Assembly: GCA_963920765.1 (NCBI GenBank) | Contig: OY987244.1 | Span: 1,862,501 to 1,926,500 of the forward strand | Direction: 5' to 3' | DNA: 64,000 nucleotides | From: Ulota crispa | Taxonomy: Eukaryota > Streptophyta > Bryopsida > Orthotrichales > Orthotrichaceae | Part shown: piece after piece, positions 42,211-55,180 of the stretch | How the letters are laid out: the number at the start of each line of letters is the position of its first letter | Numbering within the stretch: position 1 is the stretch's first letter | Translations under genes and position numbers: made by a program | The notes under the pieces: generated by a model | Database searches by the model: none | Told to the model about the DNA's origin: nothing | What the model saw: only the letters and a program-made list of their open reading frames with translations

Positions 42211-45200
42211 CTATGAGTCATCCATTTCATGATCATTATCATTGTCGTCGTCATAATATTCCTCTTCCCTTTGAATGTGCTTGTCTTGAGTGTGCTCTGC
42301 AATCACAAAAAGCACAAACACAAGCTCACTAAAAACTCTTTCTCCCACTCAGAAGGGCTTTCAACCAGATTCACAAATCAAGGACTAATTGTGCAATATT
42401 TGAAGCTTCAACATAATGCTTAACAAATGTGACCCCAACAATGACTTCCAAAAAGATTTATCAGCTTTTCAAATAATGGGATTTGTAAGAGGAACTTACG
42501 GTCCAAGCGCTCGTCGGGATTCAACTCATCCTCGTCAAATTCAGGTATGTAAGTGTCTGGAGGTACCTGTTTAAAAGTTGAATACAAAATGAGAAAAATA
42601 CAAGTAACAAAGCGAGCAAGTTCCAATTCTGCATATTACAACTTCTGGATATGGAATATTCTTAATCTCTAAATGACTAAAGGTACCGTATTAGCTTCCA
42701 AAGTGGTCTATCTAAGTGTAGCTCGAGTCATTAAGAGTTAGGACGGAACAATATATTGAGGATGTTCAGCTACAGTAGCTTCAAAGCTCAATATAAGTCA
42801 ATCAACACAATTCTACGTCACAGCCATTGAGGGAGAGAGTCAAAATAATGTACCTCATGCATTTGAACACTCGGTGCATGAGCAATTCTTCGCAAATTCT
42901 CCATAACCTGCTGCTTGATGGTACTCAGGTATGTTTTTCCATTCAGGTTCTCCTGTTACAAAAATTTCAACAATTGCAACAGGAAATGAGGGCCAGGAGC
43001 ATGAACATCCTCTTAATAGTGAAAAAAATACAACATGACAAATCCACAAAAATAAACTAACAGAGCAGTGCATTACCATATGATTCCCCGATGTAGTCTT
43101 CAAAGTACAGTCAGGCTTGAAATACTTCAGGTAGTCGTTCTCAGGAATTTCTGCAGATCATAGCTTTGAAGACTCAGTAAAAAAAAAGGAAAAAACAGAA
43201 AACAAGGTGTTCACACGATCCAGATTGAAATTCAAGAGTGTACAGAAACGAAGTTTTATTGCCATACAAAAAAAAAAAGCCAAAAATCAAGATACAGAAG
43301 CAAGAGATGCATAAGGGATGGAATTCATCACAAAGAAAAAACAAAGGCAGAGTGCAAGAATACCATTTGGCAGCTCCGTATCAACTAGTACACCAGTCTC
43401 CACTGTCCAACAACGTGCAACATTCTCCTTTGTGTAGCCTCCTCCACCTGTAACCTGAATATGGAAACATACCAAGGAAGTAGAATAACCGATCAGAAGC
43501 AAATTACTCAGATGTACGGAAAAGCTCCCATCACAGAAGCCAAAAAGGAAACCATAAATGCGGTAAATATACCACCAAAAGATCGATACTTCATGGCTTT
43601 TGAATGACCAACTTGATAGTGCAATCTTCGTGTGAAAATATATGATTCAGACAGGGCCAGACCTTGAATCACCAGAATCAGTGACGAACAGTGCATATGT
43701 TGGTCAAATTTTAAGAAAATACTCATAAACAAGGATCTTTTGCCAGTTTGTTCAGATAAAACCAGGATCAAAAAATACTGTCACTAAATCAACTAAGCCA
43801 GTGGTTCAAATCATACCAGGAGAGGGATGTTGAACTTCTTCACAAACTTCACACATTCCGAATGTCCTGTGGAATTTCAGAACACTACACCTCAGTAGGA
43901 TACATTGGTGACAAAGACATACTTGACTTACTTCTAAAGAGCAGATATCAACTGTTCGAGCTGTCACTCAGTTACAGACTAATTCAAATTATTCTTCACA
44001 TAAGTAGATACTTCGTATAAATAGGGTTTTTTTCTGGATCTAAAATGGGCGTCTTCAAAATGTCCAGACGTACCAGCTCATTGTCTGTTCTACATCACAA
44101 ATCTAAGCTACAACGAACCTTGCAGGTCTATCTAGCCAGCACAGAAAAGGAACATTTAGAACAAGAGCTGTTGTGAAATACGTCTTAAACTCTCCCAACC
44201 CCAGGCTTGTAGTTTGGTAATAATGACAGAACATTGGCCTCATTCTATCAGAACATGAAACCTTCATACCGTCAATTGAAAGATTGAAGCAACCCAAACG
44301 ATCCCCTGCAAGTGAATCTGCTCCACATTGCAGGACAATGGCACCAGGTTGATAAACTTCCACAACCTTCTGGATAACCTGCCATTACCATGCCAAAGCA
44401 GTGGTAAGAATATCAGTCAAAGCAAATTGGACACAACATACTATTAGTTACTGAAAAGCACTACTTCAATTCCATTTACAAAGCTATAAAGCATTGACTA
44501 TTAAAAAGTGGACATTCAACGTATAACTTATATATAGATGCTTACCACACGAAACATTCGCACAAAATTCGCATCATCGATACCGTCCTTCAATGGCACG
44601 TTGATTGCATAATACTTTCCTTCTTTTTCACCAACATCCTGCAAAGACCAATATTGTTAAAAAGATAAACAACACTCTTACCATTCTTTACAAGCTCTTA
44701 GTCCAAATCCTACGATGAAATCCAAAGTAATATTGTTGCCTCAATAACAGAGTTTGGTAAATTCTACCTTCACATCCCCAGTGCCTGGGAAAAAGTAGTC
44801 TCCAAACTTATGAAAACTGACCGTCATTACTCTGCAGAATTATACACAACAACAATGAGTATCACTAAACTCTCCGAGTATTCCAAAGACCAGTAAAACG
44901 AGGTCATTGAACTCTCAAATTGCAAATCTCGTGTAGTTATTTTAACTTTTAAGTTGATCGTCAGCATGACTTTCTTTTGTTCAATTTTGTGTCTTTTTCT
45001 TCCAACATATGCAGCATTCTTCACTAATTGTGGTGATTTAAAACTGAACCTTGTCCGAAGTGTGTTTTTCATATTATAGTAAATCCAACCGGTTGTTTCA
45101 AAATAAGAAAAGCGTTTCTACTAAGCGATAAGTAGCACAACATGGAATTAATCAGAAAAAACGTGTAATCTGCATACACAGTACCTGTCAGTAAGATAAA

Positions 45201-47081
45201 AAGCTTCCTCTACTCCATCTCCATGGTGGATATCTATGTCGATGTACAGAACTCGAGCATGATACTTCAAGAGCTCCAAGATGCCCAAAACCAGGTCATT
45301 CACATAACAAAATCCAGAGGCTTCACATTTCTTCGCATGATGTAATCCACCAGCCCAATTGATTGCAATGTCACATAACCCGTGGTTCAGACGATGTGCC
45401 GCATCTGTATTCATACAAAGCATGATGTTGACCCCATCCAGCATGAGCAAATTTGAACAACATGCACTTGAGAAGTCCTCAGATATCTCAAACAAAGTAG
45501 ATATACTGCAATGCAATACTTAACTTCAGTGCCCAAGCTAAACTAGAAAGTCCACGTTGGAAGCAAATAGTTATAAAATGAATGAACTCACAAACATAGA
45601 GTCAATTTCGTCTTTATATTGGCACAAGTTGTTACCTACCTTGGGCTTCCAAAGGGATGCATTTCAGCAGAGCTACTTATTAGCCATTTAAGCACTTATA
45701 AACTGAACACGAGAAACACACTGACGACGTATATAAAGAGTGATGAACGCACCAATTGTACCACCAGCATATATCTGACAAAACTCAAAAAGGTTGTCAA
45801 ACACAGGGCAATCCTCTCCCATGTTATCTGCAAGTATCAACCAAGCCAAGGCATTATGTTCAAAACTGATCCAACAATTAGGATAAATCTCAACAAAACT
45901 TTTTTGAACCCTTGCATTTTGAAAGAACCAAATTCAAAAAACCATCTAGTCTGCTACCATCAAGTTGGTGAGCCAACAAGGAAAACATGACAACGTACAT
46001 CTTATCAACTCTGCAGCATACTTGTCCTGCGACTCAGGAGTAATTCGGCCGAGAAACTCCACGTAGTCAACAGAGTGGAACTGCGCCATCTCCACAGGGT
46101 ACGCTTTATGCGGTCGCTGAAACAAACAGAACACATTCAAACGGATCAGTTCAAGTTAAAACCACCCCTAGAAACAAACGTATCTCAAAACGACCTACGG
46201 CAAAGCTTTTCTAAAATAGTGCCAGTATGAAACACTCTTTCGGTCAGATGAATTTCATCAGGCAGGTAATACTATTGAGAAAAAGAGTGATTGGTACAAA
46301 TAATGGCATTATTGACAGGATTAGTGAGCTGGATAGTGCCACACAATGGGGACATCTCATTAGAGGGGGACTGTCAGCACATTTTTTTCCTCTAATGAGA
46401 CAAGGAAATCATGGCACTTACATAAATCTCCATCTTGTTGTGGAGTCCATAAGCAAGCACAAGACTATTAGTCATGCAGAGACGATGGGGCTTCATGGGG
46501 TGGTTCGGCCCATAGTACACACTCCCCACGTCCCCTGGACGTCACAAAATCCTCACATCAGCAAGAGTATAACATCCACATGTAACAATATCATAAGGAA
46601 GGATGAGACAAGCTGGCAACAACACCAGGCACACTACTTAACCAAAAACCCCGAGCCAGAATCACGACATTCCGATGCAAAAGTTCATAAAAATAGGCTA
46701 AAAAGTTCATGCCATAGAAGCATACCGACACTACACTGCTGCAACATCCAAAGGAATCGATCCAAGCACGTACCCTAAAACCCTAGACAAAAGGTCTAGA
46801 TCAACAAACTAAAATTCAAAATACGCTTTTATAAACCGTATGCCGTCAAAAGCTCATAGACGCCACATTGTTGCAACATCCAATCCAAGTATGCTAGAAG
46901 AGTGAGAACTTGACCTTGATGCCCTAAACCCGCCAAACGAAAGTCTTAAAACTCCCGACAGCTCCGAAGAAGGGGAAACTAGGAAGGATGCAACACCGCA
47001 TGATCGCAGGACATTTGTAAGGAGGTGACACATCGGAAGCTCACCGTCGTAGAAATACGAGACGCGGTCTTTGGCAGGCAT
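42211..47081 (-). CDS. HDA9: Class I histone deacetylase, HDA9-type
   Basis: Zinc-dependent RPD3/HDA1-family deacetylase that removes acetyl groups from histone tails in the nucleus and represses genes. Fourteen exons join in phase: 47081-47045, 46534-46422, 46116-45999, 45827-45753, 45404-45185, 44831-44768, 44638-44546, 44378-44270, 43866-43817, 43454-43364, 43150-43077, 42952-42854, 42566-42500, 42296-42211; 431 residues against about 426 in Arabidopsis HDA9. Visible: [28 protein letters not shown] (catalytic His pair, 136-137), zinc ligands in DIDIHHGDG (D172, H174) and CGADSL (D261), [14 protein letters not shown] (Tyr 300) and an acidic tail [32 protein letters not shown] and the short acidic tail fit HDA9 better than HDA6 or HDA19. 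All catalytic residues are intact. The start is the ATG of [13 protein letters not shown]. Confidence 0.96.
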
Positions 47082-47580
47082 GGTGGCCGCCGACAGAGGC
47101 TCCGATACGTGGATGGAGGTGGACGATTCTGGCTGTGGTTATGGCGAGCATGCTCCCGCCGGCGCTGCAAACGGGATCCTGCACAAGCCGGGTCGGCGAT
47201 CGACCGCACGCACGCACAGCCGAGGGCGAGAGCGAGGGCAGTGAGAGCTTGATCGATGGATCGATCGATCCGGGGGTGGTGCGTGCGATTGTGAGAGCAG
47301 GTGGTGCAGCGTGGTGTGCGAGAGTTGTGGTGCGATCATGGCGAGGGAGTGCGATGTTCCCGCATCTTCCCCGCTCCAAGGTTGCTTTAGGTTATGCCGA
47401 TGCTGGTGGTGCTTCTTCTTCTTCGTCATCTTCTTTCTCTTTGCCTGTCGATGACGATGCTGGTCATCCCGAATTCTTCCTCCTGCTTGGTTCCTCGCCT
47501 TCGCTGGAACTACGGACCCGCTGCATCAAGCGAAAGGACAAAGAAAAGACCGGGAAAGAAAAAGATATATGACAACCTTA
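47082..47580. promoter_or_regulatory. GC-rich upstream region of the HDA9-type gene
   Basis: About 500 bp of GC-rich, CpG-rich DNA sits directly upstream of the deacetylase start codon, with a GATCGATCGATC palindrome near 47255. Overlapping ORFs on both strands (up to 145 codons) have no recognised domain and are probably by-products of base composition. Most likely the 5' UTR and promoter. Confidence 0.5.
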
Positions 47581-47650
47581 CGGTAACCAGGGTGAGACGA
47601 TAACCGGAGTGTGACGATAACCGGAGTGCGACGATAACCTGGGTGGTACA
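47581..47650. repeat. Short tandem array, GACGATAACCGGAGT unit
   Basis: About four imperfect copies of a 15-20-bp unit around ACGATAACCGGAGTG. Confidence 0.7.
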
Positions 47651-48613
47651 TCTTCAACAGGGAGCTTGGAAATTCAAATAACAAGGGTAACTTATTGTCA
47701 ATCCAGGGACGACGCTATTTTTTGAACATAACATGGTGAGTCTGTGGGGGTGAGCTGCAATTTGGAGAGTGGGAATTGATATTGAGCTCAAAATCAATGA
47801 AAAAATTGTAAGAACGGTAAATTTTTCAAAAGATCTGTCCCTTAAATTAGGTTTGTTTGTTTGTTTGGATGTTTATTTGTCACATTGAGACCTCCCAAAC
47901 CGTGTGTCCCCCGCCATGTGCTTGGTACTATTGGAAAGCAAGCCAAGGAGGGGTGCAAGGGGTTGGTTTTGTGGCATTTGGACCTACGGTGGGAAAATTA
48001 TTGACTTTTGAAGTTTTTTATGAATTAAAATTTGAAAATTTACTTTTACTTTTATTGGTGGTGAAAATTGGGCCAATGGCATAGGGCCACACTAGTAAAA
48101 GTTTAAAATGCACAATTATAAGGCCTTATGAATATGGTTATAGGTGAAATTGAGTGTTTTGACAAAAATCTAAGCTCATGACTCACTGCTCATGGATCTC
48201 CACTCACAATATAGCATTTTTCATCAATCTAGTACTCTAAACAACTCACCAAATATATTACTCATCTTTTTCTTGTTGTATTTTTAGAGCATGTGATGAC
48301 TACTATCATTGAAAAAGTATACAAATTTTTTCACATAATTACAAAAATATGAAATTGAAAATTGGAGAGTCAAAATAAACCCAATAGAAAACAAGCAAAA
48401 AGACAAGATCTTAAATCAAGATTTAGAGGAAGAATCTATGGAAATCATGGTTGTCACATTGGGCAAGATTTGGTTGTTAGATAGGACAAGGGGACGTACC
48501 ATTAGAAAAAATTTGAACCCCCCACAAGGCCCCTAAGAACCCCTCTCAAGGGGTCTCCTTAATTGTTTCAATTTGTACTTTGGGACAAAATAAATTCCTT
48601 ACACCCTACTATG
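47651..48613. other. Intergenic DNA, nothing recognised
   Basis: AT-rich with a small GTTT run at 47851-47866. No gene or clear repeat. Confidence 0.5.
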
Positions 48614-48870
48614 AACAAGTTATTTGTTAAATTGGGAAAAAACTTACATTTTGGGATTTTTGAAGGTTTCAAGAGGCCTCCTAAAATCAAGCTTAGCGTT
48701 TTTTTTTGGTACATGTATCCGCACTTGAGAGGAGGAATTTGCGAGGGAAAAAATCTTAGTGGCTCAAACTAAATCTACTACCTTTGAATTTGGTTTAAGG
48801 TGATTTTTTAGATTTAAGGTGGAGTACAAAATGGTACCTCTATTTTTCCCAATTTAATGAATAACGCGTT
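48614..48870 (+). mobile_element. CACCATATT MITE, copy 6
   Basis: About 257 bp from AACAAGTTATTTGTTAAATT to CCCAATTTAATGAATAACGC, flanked by TATG on both sides. It shares 'taaggtggagtacaaaatgg' with copy 5 in the same orientation. The outer TIR bases differ from the other copies. Confidence 0.75.
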
Positions 48871-49028
48871 TATGCCTTTGAGTACAATCATGGCTCACAT
48901 TGGCATGTCCAATTTTCATTGGGTGTCACAATTACATGTACATATTACCATGGTCCTTTTTCTCTATATAAAAACCTTTAATCTAGTACTTGTAAGGGTA
49001 ACATTAGTTATGATTGTGTACAATAGTA

Positions 49029-49752
49029 AGGTAGTTGCAAGAAACACCTGTCCTACTTTCTATCCCCTTACTACACGGCGTGTGGTTTCAAGGGTGTATC
49101 TTTGCTTACTAACTTCTTTCATGTGAAAATTTAGAGGAAGGTTCACACTAAAGTTATTGACCTATTGTGTTTTTTTGGGTTTTTTTTTAAATCATTCACT
49201 AATTTTAAATGGATTCCAATAATGTGTCTACCTTGGCTGTTTTGTAGGTTTTCAGTACTGCATTGAGGCCAAAAAAAGGAATTTTATGCCACAAATTTGG
49301 GGAGTTGTTCATCATTGAACATTACATAGATTTGCCAAGGGGTTTTAGATAAATGTAAATTATATGCCCTCCACTTTCCCTCAAAGTGGGCATCCATTAG
49401 ACAGGCATTAGGATTTGGAAACAAACATTCTTGAAAAATTATTTGTATCAGTCAATGCCCCTCACAGTGGACCAAAATGGCTATTTTTTGTTTAAATTTT
49501 TTGAGATTTTTTACTATTTTCTAAAAAGCAAAAAGCAAATTGTCTTTATGTTAGTAATTTCTGTCCCTCTACTTTTGTGCATAACTATTAGAATAAAAAA
49601 ATTCTAGGTTTGAATTTTCACAAGTATGCTATTTTAAGTGCTTTACAAATTATCCATATTTTGTTTTATTTAAGTAGCTCATAGTACTACCTAGTACTAC
49701 CAATTTTAAGGGTGTTTGACACAAAACTATGAAGTGTTTCTTGCAACTACGC
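49029..49752. mobile_element. TIR element with 4-bp target repeat, copy 2
   Basis: The ends AGGTAGTTGCAAGAAACACC and GTGTTTCTTGCAACTACGC are inverted repeats, flanked by AGTA (49025-49028 and 49753-49756). The interior is collinear with 8209-8943, sharing 'ctcaaagtgggcatcc' and 'tagtactacctagtactacc'. Non-coding. Confidence 0.82.
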
Positions 49753-49756
49753 AGTA

Positions 49757-51051
49757 GGAGAATAATTAAGAAATTGTGACATAGTGCTAGATTGCCATTT
49801 TCTACTCATAGTTTTTGTGATGTACAATAGAAAAATCATACAAGGTAGAGACAGTTCATACACGCTTTTACTGTACCCAGTCTAGGCCCAATAAATGTTA
49901 AGAGTGACCATTCTTAAGAGCCTTGTGGAGGGTTCATATTTTTTCTAATGAAAATGGATGGCACAAATGGACGTGTCCATACACTCTTGCATGCTAGGGT
50001 ATTTGAACTAAAAAGGGACAAATCAAGTTGCTATTTTTTTATTTTTATGACGTGACATGGCTCTAAATCCACATTTTGAGTTTAAATTGGCACTATGAGT
50101 GTCACCAACATGTACAAAGTAAGTTTTTTTTTATCATTTCTCAAAATCAAGTATGAGTCGACTACACTCAAGTAAATAGGCAAACAAACAAACAAGCAAT
50201 CCAATGTGACAATCATGATGATAATAATATACCAAATTCTCAAAATTTGTTATGTCATCACCTTAGATTTTCTTTCTTAAGCATGGTTTGCCAAATTGTT
50301 TGTCTTTAAGCTTGCTTTCAATGGGCTTTATTTTTTATGCCCAATTTCCAGTTCCATATAATGTTGTATTTAAGTAAGAAAAAGTTTATGCATGCACTTC
50401 CAATGATAGTATCACATGTTCTAATTTTACACCAAGCAAAAAGATAGAACTCCGTAATACATTTGGTGAGTTTGTTTGAAGTGCTAGATTGATGATGCTC
50501 TAAGGATATATTAATTGGAGAATATTCATTGCTCTTTGCAAAATGTTATATTCTCAAGCTGTTCCACTGCTCATTGCATAAAGAATGTTCTAATGTTGGT
50601 TTCCGAAGTTTGATTTATCTTCCGGCTCTCAACTCAGCGCAACCCAGCAATATTAATCAATTTCAAAGAATTCACACAAATCCAATCCGGGAACTGGAAA
50701 AGGAACATAAACAAAGAAACAAAGATTTACTGATGACCAAGTTCCTCCAACAGTCTCCGGAAACGAAGCCATGCCGAAGAATTCAGCATTATTTAACTTG
50801 ATCGATGTCAAAGCCCTACCTTCAAGGAATACATCGATCATCTACACCCAAGCTATAAACCCGGGGCTATAAACAAGACATCGATCATCTAGACACAGGC
50901 TAGACAATGGAAACTGAACCGCTGATCAAACGGGTAAGTTCACAAGCACCAGCTGCGACAAAACTGCCAAAGTGCCACACTTCCAGGTTTTTGTACCAAA
51001 ACCATACATAGCAGCAGCACAGGCCACAGTTGGATAGACACAGGGATTGGG
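49757..51051. other. Intergenic DNA, nothing recognised
   Basis: No motif-bearing ORF. The last part probably includes the 3' UTR of the small secreted-protein gene. Confidence 0.5.
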
Positions 51052-51444
51052 TCATTTGGGGGCAGGGGGAGCCACCCTGAGGCTAGCGGGGAGGAAGGGG
51101 ACCTTGAAGGTGCTGCCTCCGCCATCGCCATTGGGGTTCGGAATCAACACAAACACATCGCCGTCCTGCACGTGCAGGTCCATCTGGTGCCCCTCGTCCG
51201 TCATGATCTGAATGTCCTGTTCCGGTGAGGAGAGGTTCACGGTGGTGATAGTTGCCGACACCTTCACCACGCTGATGCTGTCGTCTTTGTCGCCGTCACC
51301 GTCGGAGTCAGTAGGTAGATTATTCCCACCCAGCACGACGTCCACTGACAGCGTTGCCGGGTTGTAGATCGTCACCGACATGGCTGCCGTTGCTACGAGG
51401 AGCGTTGTCAGCACCAGACCTAGCAGGAGCGTCTTGTTCGCCAT
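51052..51444 (-). CDS. Small secreted or membrane-anchored protein, unknown function
   Basis: A single-exon ORF of 130 residues. It starts MANKTLLLGLVLTTLLVATA, a typical signal peptide or anchor. The mature part is acidic, with the stretch DSDGDGDKDDS near 46-56 that resembles a calcium-binding loop, alternating Val/Ile segments that suggest beta strands (VVKVSATITTV, DVFVLIPN), one N-glycosylation-type NLS site and a Pro-rich end VAPPAPK. Its G+C content and third-position use are far above the AT-rich surroundings, which supports real coding. The beta-rich region after a hydrophobic anchor recalls LEA-2/NHL-like proteins, but the chain is short and I do not assign a family. No neighbour suggests a role. 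Confidence 0.72.
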   Translation of the reverse strand: MANKTLLLGLVLTTLLVATAAMSVTIYNPATLSVDVVLGGNNLPTDSDGDGDKDDSISVVKVSATITTVNLSSPEQDIQIMTDEGHQMDLHVQDGDVFVLIPNPNGDGGGSTFKVPFLPASLRVAPPAPK

Positions 51445-51559
51445 CGTTGCAATCGATCAGCTTATCGCTACACAGCACTAGTACTAGCAAGTTACTACTG
51501 AAAAGACTGAGTGAGTTTAGAACTTGATCAGGAGACGATTATAGTGGAGAAACAAACCC

Positions 51560-51590
51560 TTTTTATGTATAATTATAAACGCAGTTCGAG
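51560..51590 (-). promoter_or_regulatory. Possible TATA region of the small secreted-protein gene
   Basis: On the minus strand the stretch TATAATTATACATAAAAAGG lies about 120-140 bp upstream of the start codon. Spacing and composition fit a TATA promoter with a roughly 100-bp leader. Inference only. Confidence 0.35.
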
Positions 51591-51781
51591 AGGGGTTTGC
51601 AGCAGCGTTTTTTGTGCTCGGCAAGCAACTTTGGTACATGCACAAGCAGCATTGAGAGCAGAGCGCCATAATTGTGACACTTAAGTGTAAAAAGCTCTCT
51701 CAACACTAGGACTCTGTCAAAACTAGGACTCCTGGAGAATGATGCTTCAGGGCACCCATGCGGTAAGAGTGCCAAATAACG

Positions 51782-52083
51782 TACATTGAATATTGCGTTT
51801 ATGACCTTAGGTTACCGCACACTAATTTCTTTGACGTTTTACACAATATAAATACTTGCTGATAGCTGATACTACAATAATTTTCATCAATTAATGCAAT
51901 ATTTCTTTTTAAAGGGCTTGGAAACAACTATAAAGCTGCGCTTTTGTAAATTAGCAGCATTTAGGTTGTAAACCATGTGAAATCTCAATATCTAAAGAGT
52001 TGTATGCGTTTCCAAGTGGTCATGTAATGAGTCATGGAATAACTTTCCAGGATAAGGCAACCTAAATACAATATATAATGTAG
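51782..52083 (+). mobile_element. MITE, GGTTGCC family, copy 3
   Basis: 302 bp with ends TACATTGAATATTGCGTTTA and AAATACAATATATAATGTA as inverted repeats. It lies directly beside the CACCATATT MITE at 52087. Collinear with the other copies; non-coding. Confidence 0.8.
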
Positions 52084-52086
52084 TGA

Positions 52087-52333
52087 ATGCAATATTCGTT
52101 AACTTGGGAAAAATGGTACATTTTGGGACTTTCAAGAAGTGAGTCAGGAAGTTTGAGATGATCACCTCAAACCGACACGTGCCCTCACCTGAGAGGAGGG
52201 ATTTGCGAGGGAAAAATTCTTAGTGGCTCAGATTGAATTTGATACCTTCAAATCTAGTTTTCAAGTAACTTTTTGGGTTTGAGGGGAAAACAAAGTGGGA
52301 CCCTTGTTTTTCCGAAATTAACTAATATCGCGT
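52087..52333 (+). mobile_element. CACCATATT MITE, copy 7
   Basis: 247 bp with ends ATGCAATATTCGTTAACTTG and AAATTAACTAATATCGCGT. It has a clear 6-bp flanking direct repeat TAGTGA (52081-52086 and 52334-52339). The interior block 'tgagatgatcacctca' matches the family. Confidence 0.82.
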
Positions 52334-52643
52334 TAGTGACTTCTGTTGAGTATTGACTTTCTGAACAAATGTTTGGTACCTTTGAGAACAAACTATAAAA
52401 CATTTTTGCAAAGAGAAAAATTTATTAGATTGTCAAACTTTGAAGGTAAACTGCAACGCCACTAATGTTTCAAAACGGATGACTATTTGTAAAACCGGTG
52501 TCTGAAATCTTAGTAATGCCAAAGGTCAGGAGGAAAGGGTCGCAACAACACTACCAACATGATCACTGGTGAACTGAATTGTTTGAGTTACATATAATTC
52601 ACTGGTAACTATGACCTTGGTCCCAACATTATGAAAAATGTGC

Positions 52644-52884
52644 AATGCACCATAATTGTTAAATCGGGAAAAAGGATACATTACAGGACTTCTGAATTTT
52701 GCATTGGTGAGAGTATTTTGGCAATTCAAAGTGAGTTTTATGATCATTCCTTCAGGATCCTACATCATCAATGTAAGATCTTGAAGAAATCAAAATTCAC
52801 TTGAAATCATCATAATACTCTCAAAAATGTAAAGTTTAACAGTCCCGAAATGTATCATTTTTCTCAATTTCACAAATATGGTGT
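52644..52884. mobile_element. CACCATATT MITE, copy 8 (divergent)
   Basis: About 241 bp from ATGCACCATAATTGTTAAAT to CACAAATATGGTGTT. Its interior differs from the other copies and is itself palindromic ('gagagtatt' and 'aatactctc' in the middle), so this is a separate subfamily. Confidence 0.68.
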
Positions 52885-53895
52885 TGCATGCTTAGCTGTG
52901 TTTTTTTCCTAGAACATGCTACAATCTGTAGGAGCAAGTACTCCCAAAGTAGTTGCATTAATAAGAATTGGGAACTAGAGGTGAGGTCTCGAATGAGAAA
53001 AGAACATTGTAAACTTGTGAAAACAACACATGACATGTGAAATGTTGTAAGTGAATTTTTGTAAATTCAGTATTATCATTATAAGTTTGCAATTTAATGC
53101 TTATGACTGATATTGGGTGTTGATGTGTAATTGTCAAATTACACCATATGTTGTTTACCAGAAATAATGTAACAATGCATACACATTTTCATGAAACTAC
53201 CTTTAAGGAGCCAATTTCATGCCATTGTTTATGAAAAATCTCATTATTCATAACATTGTTCATTCCCACCAATTTAAAGAACAATTTACATTGGACATGA
53301 AGAACTTATTCCATTGAAGGAGCTTGAAGTTTGGTCATCCTTAAAAAATAGTCACTTATCAACATGACAATTTCATAAATGTAACATTTACAAAAGAGAA
53401 TACTATAGCTTATGCTAAACTAGACATGCCATTAATTGCTAATTTTTCTCTTACCAGCAAAATGGTTGGAAGATACTCTCCTCCACAAAAGAAAAAAAGT
53501 AGATTCCTTCTTGTACAATTTATTTTTAGTCTTTGGTATTAGAATAGTAAGAATATTTTTGTATGAACGGACGCAATCCTCTAAGCAAGTAGAAATAACC
53601 ATGTGAGATGGGATGTGAAATGAAGAAAAAGTACTTGTTTTTTTCATCAAAATTTTGAAATTTCATCACTAGATGCATTGTAAACCATACAACTCACATT
53701 GGATTCCTTAAAACATCATTTTTGAATGGCACTATGACACTTTTTTCAAGATTAAAAAATGTAGACCATAGATTTGGTTATTTATACTTAAATCTCTCAT
53801 TGTTTTGTATAGATGGATAGTTTCAATACAGCCATGTCTTTTATGAACCATAATCACCATATTTGTGAAAATGTCACATGGCCTATGAAAACCCA
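52885..53895. other. Intergenic DNA, nothing recognised
   Basis: AT-rich, short ORFs only. Confidence 0.5.
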
Positions 53896-54803
53896 TTAAC
53901 CCCTAAAGGATCAAGCTCAGTTTTTACCAAAAACTCTCAAAAACTGCCATTTTTAGCATCAACCAAATCTGAAAACAAAAATGCTTTTCTTCATATGTAA
54001 CCGCAGGATCTTGTAGTGCAATAGTTTTAGAAGATGTGGAAAAAATTTCAGAATTTCTCACCAAGTGGATTGGAAGATCAAACAATTTGAAAAGTTTTTT
54101 TGGGTCATGTGGAAAACCAGGTAGCTACCTTCAAAAGGTGAATTTCCTAAGGGGAAAAGGCCATGTCAGCGGTACTTCTCTAGATTCCATATTCCGCCTA
54201 AGTAAGGTCCTTATCAAAAAAAATTCAAATCATTTGGAATTGTACAACACGTGGGAACAAAATAGGAAGTAAAATGAAGTAGAGAATAATAAAAAACATT
54301 AAATATTAATAATTTAGTTATGGAAATTTAAAAAAATTCAATCCCAACGGTTGTAATGTTGTGAGTAACAATTTACAACCTTTGGTCTTACATGTTTTCA
54401 AAAATATTGAAAATTGAGCAAAATATGAGACTTCAAAGTTTATTTTAGAGTAGAGAATCCATAAGTGCCCGCAAACAAACTCCTCATAACTTTCATCTCA
54501 TCAATCCAAATGGAAAGATTTAAAGATTTCCACATACATATAAACCTCTTGAACCAATTTCAAATTTTAGTTTTTGAAAAAGTGATCTTTAAAAAACTGC
54601 CCAAGTTGCCTGCCGAACATAAAAAGCAACATATCATGCCATAACTTTTTGCTCACAATTCCAAACGTCACGAAGTTAGTGCAAATGAAAGATATTCCTT
54701 GTCCCCACCTTCTATTAGAATTTCAAAGTATGAAAATCTCCGGTCACACGTACTTGCCCAAAATTTCTATGTTTCCAAAGTAGCTTGGTCCTTTAGGGGT
54801 TAA
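53896..54803. mobile_element. TTAA-flanked MITE, copy 5
   Basis: Exact TTAA at both ends (53896-53899 and 54800-54803). TIRs are CCCCTAAAGGATCAAGC and GCTTGGTCCTTTAGGGG. 908 bp, collinear with copies 1, 2 and 4. A block near 54110-54180 ('ggtagctaccttcaaaagg') is found inverted in copy 3 near 10700. Non-coding. Confidence 0.85.
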
Positions 54804-55180
54804 CAAGAGTGTTAGCAAGCTCATGAAAGGTTGATCATAATTTGTGACAAACTTGAAGTGCGTAATGATGAAGGATTACGCTTGTATATTTAAAGTATTC
54901 ATCCACATAAACAATGAGAAACATTGCTTACAAATGACCAAATCCGCCTTTACTTTGTCAAACTATTTAGCCAGCCTTGGAAAAGATGTCACATTCAAAT
55001 TGTAACGTCTTCTTAAATACAGGGTTCCTTACAAGTTTCCGAAGTGATGAACTCATATCACATTTTTGTGGCACTCTGAAATTATTAGGTTTCTGATTCT
55101 TTCTCTTTTTTTTTCACAAACATAACCCATGAAGAAAAGACTGGCCAGGAGGACAGCTTAGAAAAATATGCATGTACCAC

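Noticed and set aside
46227-46778. 183-codon plus-strand ORF
   Set aside because: It is antisense to an exon and introns of the HDA9-type gene, which has full splice support. No domain is seen.
47135-47572. 145-codon plus-strand ORF upstream of the deacetylase
   Set aside because: It lies in a CpG-rich promoter-like region with open frames on both strands and no recognisable domain.
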